Notes under the pieces: model-generated
Seen by the model: only the letters and a program-made list of their open reading frames with translations
Databases searched by the model: none
Told to the model about the DNA's origin: nothing
Shown: piece after piece, positions 34,741 to 44,774 of the stretch
How the letters are laid out: each line of letters opens with the position of its first letter
How positions within the stretch are numbered: position 1 is the first letter of the stretch
Assembly: GCA_905160935.1 (NCBI GenBank)
Contig: CAJHZI010000418.1
Location: forward strand, 62,001 to 126,000
DNA: 64,000 nt
From: Enchytraeus crypticus
Lineage: Eukaryota; Annelida; Clitellata; Enchytraeida; Enchytraeidae
Reading direction: 5' to 3'
Program-made: the position numbers and the translations under genes

Positions 34741-35232
34741 ACAGTAAGGAGTTTCAAATATTTGGGTCATACTATAACCGATGATGGGAAATGTGAGACA
34801 GAAATATGCAGTAGGATTACACAAGCAAAAGCGGCCTTTGGTAGTAGAAAAGAACTATTAACAAAAAGTCTAAAGAAAGACACAAAGATAAAGATAGTGA
34901 AAACTTTGGTTTGGACCACGCTATTGTATGGATGTGAAACATGGACCTTAAGAAAGGAAGATATTAGGAAACTGGAGGCATTGGAAATGTGGATTTGGAG
35001 AAGAATGGAGAGGATTAGCTGGACTCAAAAGGTTACAAATGAGGAAGTCCTGGAGAGAGTTGGCACAGATAGACAGTTGATAAATGTATTAAGAATTAGG
35101 AAGAAGAGATGGATAGGACACATTCTAAGGGGGGAAGATCTATTAAAAGTGGTCATAGAAGGTAGAATGGAAGGAAAAGGAGGCAGGGGCAGGCCGAGAT
35201 TAGGTATGTTAGATGATTTATATGATTGATCA
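34741..35232 (+). mobile_element. RTE-like LINE, C-terminal part of the reverse-transcriptase ORF
   Basis: Open frame of about 160 codons, from FKYLGHTITDDG to a stop at 35227-35229. Typical motifs are LLYGCETWTL, EMWIWRRMERISW, NEEVLERV, RWIGHILRG and VIEGRMEGKGGRGRPR. These mark the C-terminal region of the endonuclease-reverse transcriptase LINEs that are very common in invertebrates. The 5' part is missing; upstream is a (CT)/(TA)/(CA) tract. Confidence 0.88.
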
Positions 35233-35479
35233 GAAGAAGAAGGAGCCTAAGCTGAGCCTAATGAATGACACTTTTATTTTTAAACAATACCGTTTTTTGT
35301 TTTAATTTAATATTTTTATCTTAATTCGTTAAATTGTTTCTCATATACTTTACTATATTACTTATAATTTTTCTACATTTCAGTATACATTTATTTTTTT
35401 CTAATTTACGATAATGGATTTAACATATTTGTTTTAAAATTTCTCACTTTTTTACCGCGCTTTTTAGCCATATATTTAA

Positions 35480-38400
35480 ACACCTTTTTGTCCTAGAATG
35501 TTTTTCCTTTACTTTAATTGGTTGATTTCTTTCTGCTTCACCCACAGAAAGAAATCATTTCCCGTTTTTCATGCTATAGATGTGTTTTCATTGCTCTTTC
35601 TTTCCATTTATCTTGTTTTAGCCCTCACTACTCCATATATGACCAACCATTTTACTGTCAGTTCATTGACCATATTTCTTCCTCATGCAAACTCGTTTAC
35701 CAACCTATACCGTATGCCTCCGTTTGTCAATGCCTTGATTCTTTACCTCTGCCATACTTTTCTAAATCCTATCTTCATTTTGTTTCACTTAATCTCACTT
35801 CTAAACGACATTTAAACATCATTCTTACCTTTCTCTTAATTTTAGCAGGCGATGTTGAGTTGAATCCTGGCCCTGTTTCTTCTGTTTCTAACCTGTCCAC
35901 TTACTGCCTCAATATTCGGTCTGCCACAACTATCACAAAAAAACCTAAACAAGCCCGAACTCATTCAACAGTTTATTCTTGACGAATCCATTGATATTCT
36001 GTTTTTGACGGAATCATGGCTCTCTCCTGACACTCCACCTTGCTGTCCTTAACTCTCTGACTCCCCATGACTATTCCATTCAACATGTCGGTCCTTTCTT
36101 CTGGTCTTGGTGGTGGCATCGCTGCTATTTTTAGGTCAACTTTTTCTTTCTCTGTTTGTAACTGTTCACCATTTTTATCCTTTGAATATATGTCGTTCCG
36201 TCTTGTGTGCAAATCTAAATCCTATCTCTTTTTGATTGTCTACAGACAACCTTCTTTATCCAAGGCCAATTTCATTTCTGATTTTTCCTTGCTTCTTGAA
36301 GACATTGCCTCATCACCCACTGATTTAATAATTATGGGTGATTTCAACATCCACCTAGACTCTAATGACTATTATTCTTCTTCCTTTTTATCAACACTTG
36401 ATGCCTTTGATCTCAAACAACATATATCTTCCCCTACTCACTCCTCTGGTCATATTCTTGATCTTCTTATCACTCGAAACAGCATGTCATTTCTTGATCA
36501 AGGATTCTCTGATCCTTCACTATCAGATCACAGTGCAGTTTTCTGTAAATTGCCTGTTCCTGTTAATGTACACCTTTCCAGAACACTTAAAACTTATAGA
36601 AAACTCTCTTCTATTAACATTGATGCCTTCTCTGCTGATATTGTGTCCTCTTCTTTGTATTTTAATCCATCTTCAACTGTTGCCGAATATTCAGCTCAAT
36701 TTAGCTCCGTACTTTCTTCCATATTAGACAAACATGCCCCTCTCAAGACCATTCATTGCCGCTCAAACCCTAGGAAACCTTTCATTTCTGAACAAATCCT
36801 TAAGCAAAAATCTGAACTTTCAAAACTCGAAACTAAGTTCAGGAAGGATCTGAAAAATTCTCCTGAACTAAGAAATCCAGACATTAAGTCCAAGTACATC
36901 AAGCAAAGAAAATTAGTAAATAAAATGATTAGTTCTGCTAAAAGCTTGTATTATCAAAATCTAATATCACAGAATCAAAATTGTCCCAAGAAATTATGGG
37001 GAGCACTTGACTCTCTGCTTGATCGTACCATTCCCAAGTCACTCCCCTCTACCACCTCACCATCTTCTCTTGCTACCTCTTTTCTCAACTTTTTCGATGA
37101 CAAAATAGCCAAACTCTGTAGCTCTATACCCTCCAACTCCATTGACACCGACAACTCCATTTCTATAAATATGCCTGAACCACCATTACTTTCTAGTTTT
37201 GAACCAGCTAAACCGGAAGAAATACGCAATTTTATTCTTCGCTCTACCGACTCATCTTGCTGCCTTGATGTGATTCCTACACGCTTACTGAAATCCTGTA
37301 TTGATGTTTTAGTTGCCTCTTTAATACTTAATCAACTTCTCACTCTCAGAAGGTATCTTCCCGACCTCCTTAAAAAAGCGCAGTTGTATCCTTTGCTAAA
37401 AAGCCTTCTCTACCAAAAGATGATCTCTCCAGTTACCGTCCTATTTCCAATCTTAACTTCATCTCTAAACTTCTTGAAAAGGTAATTTATACCCGTTTAT
37501 GCACTCATCTTGATTCTTTCCTTCTCTCTCTCATTATCAATCTGCCTATAGAAAACTCCATTCTACTGAAACCGCTCTTCTTCGTATACATAATGATCTT
37601 AGCTTGGCCATGAGTAGTAAACAGGTTTCTGCCTTGGTTCTTCTAGATCTCTCTGCTGCCTTTGATACAATTGACCATGGCATCCTAATAAATAGGCTTA
37701 AATTTGGTTTGGCATATCTGATTCTGTTTTTCCCTTCTCACATCATATCTCTCATGTCGCACACAATCTGTTGTTATTGGTCAAAATCGCTCTTCTGAAC
37801 TACCCCTCCTACGCGGTGTTCCTCAAGGTTCAGTGTTAGATCCATTGCTCTTCTCTTTATATATCACACCTCTTAGCTACCTGCTTGCTCAGTCCTCCAT
37901 AAATTTTCATTTTTATGCAGACGACACACAACTATATATTTCCTTTTCTAATCATGATTCTGATCAAAAACTGGCTCATCTCTCATCCATTCTTGACAAG
38001 GTTTATTCCTGGTTTTGTGCTAACCGTCTGTTAATCCTTCCAAAACTGAATACCTTTTAATTGGCACTCCTTTGCAAAGAAGTAAAATTACCAATAAGTC
38101 TGTTAATGTTCAGAATCTTGCTCTTTCACCTTCTCGATCTGCCAAAAACCTTGGAGTCATATTTGATGAAAACCTTGACTTTAAATCCCATATCTCTTCT
38201 GTTTGTCGCGCTTCTTTCTTTCAGATTCGTCAGATTAGGCAAATACGTCCATCCCTTACTAGAAATTCAGCCACTATCCTTGCTAATTCTATAGTTCATT
38301 CAAAGCTCGACTACTGTAATTCATTATTACATGGGTTGCCTAATTCTTCTCTCAATCGTTTGCAGCACGTCCAAAATTCTCTTGCACGTGTTGTTTGTAA

Positions 38401-38945
38401 GTCCTCTCGACTTCAATTTCGCTCTCTTTCTCTTCTACGCAGTCTTCACTGGCTCCCTGTTAATCAACGCATAAAATATAAAATAGCTCTATTAACTTTC
38501 AAAACTCCGCGATTTGGCAAGCCTTCTTACTTATCTGAAATTCTTCTTCCTATCGCCCCTCACGTACACTTCGCTCCACCGATGCCAATCTTCTCTCAGT
38601 TCCAAATATTCTCACGTCATTGGGCAGACGTTCATTTTCTTACGCAGCACCCACAATCTGGAACTCTTTACCTGCTAATCTTCGCTCTTGTTCTTCTCTT
38701 TCAACATTCTCTAGCAAGCTTAAAACTTACCTTTTCCCACCATAGACATAATCAATCTATCCTGACCATTTTTTTTGATCACCGGACTGGCTTTCGTTTA
38801 GGACCTTGCTTCTCCTCAGCACATTTCTTTCGCAGATTGGTCTGGGTGAATTAATCCGTAGTGATATGTGCTGTTGGGGACGTCCCTGACATCATCCCTG
38901 GATGAGGAAACGGACGTTAAACCTTTAGTATTATTATTATTTAAG
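35480..38945 (+). mobile_element. CR1/L2-like LINE with 2A-like motif, broken
   Basis: Non-LTR retrotransposon copy about 3.4 kb long. The first open piece (35518-35982) ends in a hydrophobic stretch followed by AGDVELNPGP, a 2A-like translational recoding motif. Next comes an APE-type endonuclease with FLTESWL, IIMGDFNIHLD and SDHSAVF (about 35980-36560), then a linker and reverse transcriptase with [15 protein letters not shown] (37630-37680), GVPQGSV and FYADDTQLYI (about 37905-37940). The C-terminal block has LRSLHWLPVNQRIKYKI (about 38430-38490). The frame is broken in several places (roughly five), so this copy is not autonomous. The 3' end reads GATGAGGAAACGGACGTTAAAC followed by (ATT)n. 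Similar tails are scattered through the window. The RT and C-terminal motifs fit the CR1/L2/Rex1-type group; the exact clade is inferred. Confidence 0.92.
35840..35875 (+). other. 2A-like ribosome-skipping motif in the LINE
   Basis: Encodes LLILAGDVELNPGP, which fits the D(V/I)ExNPGP consensus of 2A and 2A-like peptides. 2A-like motifs at the N-terminus of non-LTR elements are known from sea urchin and other invertebrates. Confidence 0.85.
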
Positions 38946-39045
38946 GACCCACTCATATATGGAAATGAAGAGGAAGGCGGAAGACAGAGAAGAGTGGAGG
39001 CGTTATGTACCATGGACCTGCCAGTAGGCAGTGCACTAAGAGACT
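38943..39045 (+). mobile_element. RTE-like LINE 3' end
   Basis: Encodes EMKRKAEDREEWRRYVPWTC, the usual end of this LINE's ORF, then GGCAGTGCACTAAGAGACTAAG running into (TA)n. It directly abuts the tail of the CR1/L2-like LINE. Confidence 0.75.
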
Positions 39046-39051
39046 AAGATA

Positions 39052-39099
<48 letters not shown>
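39046..39099. repeat. (TA)n tract at the LINE 3' end
   Basis: Continuous with the 3' terminus of the RTE-like fragment, so it may have grown from the element's tail. Confidence 0.93.
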
Positions 39100-39100
<1 letters not shown>

Positions 39101-39448
39101 TTGCTAGCTCTCACCTAGGCTGCTCTCTCTAGCTCTTTCTAAATCTTTATGATTTTTTCCACTAAATGACGCATAGAGTAAATTTCTCAATATTGATTTA
39201 TGTAGCCAGACCTTCAGTTTCAGGTCACAACGGAAAGTCATAAACGACTGTCTCTTAGAACATTCGATCAATTCTAGTATTCACCTACATACATGTATAT
39301 AACATAACAAAATATCAGACATTCGCAGAATTGGTAGAACCGATTGACTAAACGTTGCGTATAACAGTTTGAGCAGACTGCATTGAAATAAATTATATTA
39401 TCGGATGATGTTAAAAAGTAAAGATCTCATAGACGTCATTTGCATGAG

Positions 39449-39670
39449 CCTAACTCTTATTTATACTTTTATTTTTAACTCTTATTTATACTTTTTTTTT
39501 TAACTCTTATTTATACTTTTGTTTTTAACTCTTATTTATACTTTTGTTTTTAACTCTTATTTATACTTTTATTTTTAACTCTTATTTATACTTTTATTTT
39601 TAACTCTTATTTATACTTTTGTTTTTAACTCTTATTTATACTTTTATTTTTAACTCTTATTTATACTTTT
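39449..39670 (+). repeat. 25-bp minisatellite
   Basis: About nine copies of AACTCTTATTTATACTTTT plus a T-rich spacer in which one base alternates between A, G and T. Confidence 0.95.
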
Positions 39671-40039
39671 CACATTCTAACCAGACGATGACTTACTTTT
39701 GCTGATCAAAATGTTAATATCATCACCAAGTCTTAGAAGTCACTAAGCCCTAATTCAGCTGTCACGATAGAGCACATAATATTAATGGCTATATTAAGGA
39801 TATAATTTTCCTATTCCTGTCCATATACAAAGAACAGCTGTGAATGTTGTTATTACAGTTGGTGAATAAAACTACAGATTCTCTAACAGAATGGTTCTGG
39901 CCTAATTTTTAAAACAATCCAACAATATCCTAGTTTCCCAGAAAAATATACAAATAAAGTCAAACCTTACATAATTTGTGTTTCAATAGTCTTTCAATAG
40001 CAGCATATGTATAGTAATAATTAGTATTACATGTATTTA

Positions 40040-40275
40040 TATAAGTGTCGTCCGTCCCCGTGTTGTGTCCGGGTAGCTTGAAGAGTAGACCAACCGTGTA
40101 ATTATGCACGTGTCGTAGAAGGCAACATAAAAACAATATTCAAATCAACGGCAGAAAGGGCATTCGGTTAGTGAGCACCTAGGCTCCAGAAATTGCTACA
40201 CAAAAGAAAGTTAATTCATATCCCGACCCTGGTTATACTGGGATTTAAGGGAGGATGATGATTACGATGATGACA
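40040..40275 (+). mobile_element. dispersed repeat D (LINE- or SINE-like 3' region)
   Basis: Shares CCCCGTGTTGTGTCCGGG, GAAAGGGCATTCGGTTAG and TAGGCTCCAGAAATTGCT with the reverse copy at 29160-29412. It ends ATCCCGACCCTGG, then GGGATTTAAGGGAGGATG. Shorter related pieces lie at 2405-2490, 31145-31245, 48845-48955, 49598-49700 and 59128-59215. Family not identified. Confidence 0.65.
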
Positions 40276-40735
40276 TGTATTTATATAAGATTTTTTAGCG
40301 GATCTATCCCAAAATGTAGTAATGTCTGCCTTTTACATTCAGTATTATGGCTGTACAATGATTTATAATGAACACTGTCTACTGCCGTCACTTGTAATGT
40401 ATGAAAAATTAGAGAAGAAATATTGTAATAAAAGATATACACCTTGAGAAGCCTTAAAAATTTGGATGTTTCTAACAAGATTTTGTCTTTCTCCAGCAGA
40501 ACTTGATCGACAGAATTCTTGAAGTAATTACGTTACGAAGTTATTTTCTAGAAAAAGGAACATCGATTAAGATTTTAGGTCTTCATAGTGAGACCTTCAA
40601 AGCATTTTATTCAAGAATTTTGCAGACATTTCTCGAATAGAACCATTGAACAATTTAGGTTATATTTAATACTATGCGAAAAAATATATGAGTTACACCA
40701 ATCACTTAAGTGTTCAATAATGACAGTGATACTGA

Positions 40736-40778
40736 TAGTGATGATGATGATGATGATAATAATAATAATATTAATAAT
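40736..40778 (+). repeat. (GAT)n(AAT)n microsatellite
   Basis: Short trinucleotide tract. Confidence 0.9.
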
Positions 40779-42147
40779 TGGATAAATTAGATATATTCTG
40801 CTAAGCACGTTAAAAGTCGATAAATCTAAGGCTAAATCTTATAATTTAGAATCCTTAATTTAAATTCATATTCATTATGTCATTCATAAATTCATGTACA
40901 AACGCCGGTTTCAGAAACGCATATTTCATATTTTACGTAAAATTTGACTTCACAGCGTAATTGCCTCGTGGCTCCAGTGTTTAAGAATTATTTAATCAAA
41001 TTTTGAATGCATAACATTCTACATAAACGTCAGCACGGAATTGTTTTACCACGTCATAGTCAGCTGCAGGGATTGCAGAATCAAGCTATGTCTTCGGTCG
41101 TTGGCTCCTATTCATTCGCACCGTTCAGTGCATACATTTCTTTTACTTCGCTTTATCGTGTGTAAGTAGGTCATATGATTTAAATTTGTTGCTAAATCAG
41201 TAATAAACATAAAACGTAGGTTGACTAATAGCTAATTAGAGAGAATTTAATTAGTTAGATAAGCAAAATCATCTATTGAAATATCGTACAAAGTGTAGTT
41301 TCCTGACATTTAAAATGTATAAAATAAATCTAAAAATAATTGCTGCGACCTTACTGCTTTACTCTAACGAGTATTGTCATCAAAATGTCATCTAGAAGTA
41401 GCCGGAAATGTGAAGTAGGAATTAAGTCATGTAGAGATTGAGAAAATGGAAAGAGAATATTATTAGCATTTTAGCTGTAAGCTTCAATGAAGTAGTTTTT
41501 AACTTTAAAACTGCTAGACTGGCATGAAAACCTCGACGATAAATAAAAATTTACATAATTAATCAATTTGCATTATAGTCAGTTTACTCTAGAGAAAAGA
41601 GTAAATTATTGTCTATATCTCTCTTTTCTAATGTAAATTAAAAACTATATATCACCTTTTATTTTAATTCTGCAACCAGAATTCTAACTTTTTCTGCCAC
41701 TGATCTATGCTAAATTAATGACAGTGATATACATGAAATTATGTATAATTAATTAAGTAATTCCTTCCTTCTTTTCTCTGTGTAACGTCACTTTGTGGAC
41801 ACCAGAGCAGCCTATTTTACATTCTGTCTCTTTTTCTTTCTCTCGCAATTAAATAATTGATATAAAAACAAATAAAATGGATGTGAGGAATGCAATGAGA
41901 GGTCATTTGAAGGACCTATTTCTCTCAGTACATTAAACTTTGATGAACGGATAGATCAGAATGAGTGATCTAAACAGTTTACCGAATACTCGATAGAGAT
42001 AATAGAACTAAATTAATGTATCAATATGTACACAGGGCCTGTCGTTCTAGAAAAATAATCAGAAATTGGAGTACAAAAACTTTAGTTGTATTCTGCTAAT
42101 ATCTCAGACACTTTGTCCTTTATACCATACCCCCTACACGATCTTAT

Positions 42148-42345
42148 TGACACATTACACTGACACAGTGTCACTGACACAGTTTCACTGACACAATACA
42201 CTGACACAATATAACTGACACAATACACTGACACAGTTTCACTGACACAATACACTAATACAATACATTGGCACAATATACTGTCACAATACACTGATAC
42301 AATACATTGACACAATACACTGACACAGTATCACTGACACGTTAC
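42148..42345 (+). repeat. 13-bp minisatellite upstream of gene 2
   Basis: ACACTGACACAAT units with CAGTTTC and ATATA variants, about 730 bp before the gene 2 ATG. Confidence 0.93.
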
Positions 42346-42924
42346 GCGTCAAGATCTCGCCCAACAGCTTCCATGCATTATCATTCGCACAATAGACTGC
42401 CAAGGTAGTTCATCTAAATAAGTCGTGAATGCTTGTATGTGCTGCATATCACTGAAGATAAAGTATTAACTTCAACCATTCGTCCACCCCGCTATAAGAG
42501 GGTCAGTGGAATTCACTTACCTATGAGAAGGACGAGATATTGTTCAATGGAAAGGAAATTGGAAATTGTGTGATTTGGTAACATAATGAAAACTGTGCAT
42601 CAACAAATGGAAACCTTGAGCCCAATTAAATAGTGCCTGATTAACATTTACCATGCCTAACAGAATTTGTGTAATTTTTCTAGGTGCTTTGCATGAACAT
42701 AAAAATATAAAATATGCATGTAGGCCACGTGGTAGTGACTTGTGGAATATGTACCATTGATTTCGTCTCTTTTAGTTTTGCTAAAGTCCAATAACAATTT
42801 TAAAGTTTCATATCTGAGACCTCTAACGCCTATTTTTGGTTCAATATGTACGCATTCTGCATTGCATTTATTTATATAAATTAATACAATTTCGTGTAGT
42901 TTTAGTGTCATTAAATTATAGATG

Positions 42925-42939
42925 CCTTATTATTTTCAG
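42925..42939 (+). other. possible 5'UTR splice acceptor, GPCR gene 2
   Basis: TTATTATTTTCAG is a good acceptor shape 134 bp before the ATG, analogous to the candidates upstream of the other two genes. Confidence 0.35.
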
Positions 42940-43073
42940 GAAACTTCCTTTGATTGAAAGATTGAATATATGGAAGTTCTTTAGAAATTTAATTGCATAG
43001 CGTATAGAGTAGTGAAGAGTTTTATAAACTGTTGCCTGGTTCAGTTTGTATTCCTGCTTGAGGATCTCCTACA

Positions 43074-43462
43074 ATGAACTCACTCAACCACTCCGCTGTT
43101 TGGGAGGAAATCGGTTATGATTATAAAGATCTCCATAGTCATCAGCAGGACCCGAACAATATAGTGGGGAAAGTCGGTGGCTCTATAACCATACTGTTGA
43201 TAGTGGTCGGAGTTTTGGGTAACTTCCAGGTGTTGGTGTTGATAGCTCGGTGTCCCAGACTTCACCGGTCCTACAACGCCTTCATCGCCTCCCTGTCTCT
43301 ATCTGATCTCATCTTCAACTCCTGCATGATGCCGTTCTACGTCGACTCTTATTTCCACAGGGCTTGGAGGTTCTCGCATGTTCTCTGTCAGATCCACACG
43401 TTCTTTGGAGCCATGGTGCTCATGTCCAGCGGTCTCCATGTTGGTCTCATCGCCATCAACAG
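43074..43462 (+). CDS. GPCR gene 2, coding exon 1 (N-terminus to end of TM3)
   Basis: The ATG at 43074 opens a frame reaching AAC AG with the donor GTAGCT. Retention of the intron gives an immediate stop (AGG TAG). An acceptor-like TTATTATTTTCAG ends at 42939, so the mRNA may have a separate 5'UTR exon. Confidence 0.92.
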
Positions 43463-43676
43463 GTAGCTTCTGCGTTTATTTTCTAAACAAAGGATTAAAA
43501 TAAATAAGGGTTGAAGTTTAACGTTAATTTCCTCATCCCGAGTTGATGTTAAGGACGCCCCAGCAGCACATATTAGTGTAAAGTGGATCAAAATCACCAA
43601 ATTAATTTGAGAGACATCTTTTTAAGAGAAAAAGTGCTTTGAATTGTTTATTTAACTATTTTAAATATAATAGGCT

Positions 43677-43744
<68 letters not shown>

Positions 43745-44743
43745 CTATATGTATTAAACGTTCTGATTTTATCTTATCAATGATTCCATCAATAAGAATG
43801 TCCATCACAATATGTAATCATAATGCAAATTGTAAATTAGGGGACAAAATTTATGTTTGAAAAGTGTTTCACTTTTCACAGTAAGAAATGAAAGCTCATC
43901 AGAGCTATCCATTGATTAAGAGGTTGATCCCGTTACATACGCTAATCATTTTCCTGAACTTAATGTTATATTTAGCTTTATTACTGAGATGGTATTACCA
44001 CATTACCATTCTCAGCTTATTTATTTCGTCTTTAGGCTCTTTTACTGCAATTTATTATGTGCCAATTCTTCAGTTGCACGAGCGCAATCCGAGATATTCT
44101 ACAGCTATGTTAATAAAGTAACTGCAATATTACAGAAATATGCTGTTACCAAAACATTGACCTACTTCAATGAGTTTATATATCACACAGATACTTAGAT
44201 ATTTAGATACTCGACCGCGGATCAGTATGTACGGGGTCAAATCCTGGGCTCGCCTGTCACTTACATCGAATTCGAGTTAGAAAACTGACGTTAACATTAG
44301 CTTTACCAGTCTTTTTGCAGCATTAATTATATATAATATAAAATACAAACGCATTGTCGCAGATATAGGTGGTTGGATCGGCGACAAATAAAATGTGCCT
44401 TAATTTCTTACTATAATAGATACTAATATCTGCTTGAGTGAAATTTATGTCTAATTCATACTATTTAAATTTAATGCTATATTTTTAAATAGGTTATCGA
44501 TCCTATTCAATAATTGGCAACTACTTTGTGAACGTAATTTAATCTTCAGTTTGTGGAACAGTAGTGAAGGTTTAAAATCCGGTGCTCTGTCAGTTACTGA
44601 TATGCCTTCGAGATAGGAAACTGACGTTAAACTAGTATTTTGCTTTTAGGCTCAATCTTTTTCGCTGGGCATGAACTTAGCACTAATGCTGTCACCAAAG
44701 AACTATTTTTACCTCTAATACTAAGAAAATACTGTATGAATAT

Positions 44744-44774
<31 letters not shown>

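Larger units (their letters stand above)
26633..43073. other. intergenic region between GPCR genes 1 and 2
   Basis: 16.4 kb without a host gene that I can support. It carries 5S-like and tRNA-like SINEs, a mariner derivative, LINE copies, E-box/CRE words and tandem repeats. Stretches 26.7-27.8, 29.5-31.1 and 40.3-42.1 kb show nothing recognisable. Confidence 0.7.

Noticed and set aside
26633-43073. A fourth receptor gene or pseudogene between genes 1 and 2
   Set aside because: I looked for NPIIYG, FWAGS and NRY-type segments in the visible frames and found none; a very decayed copy could still escape notice.
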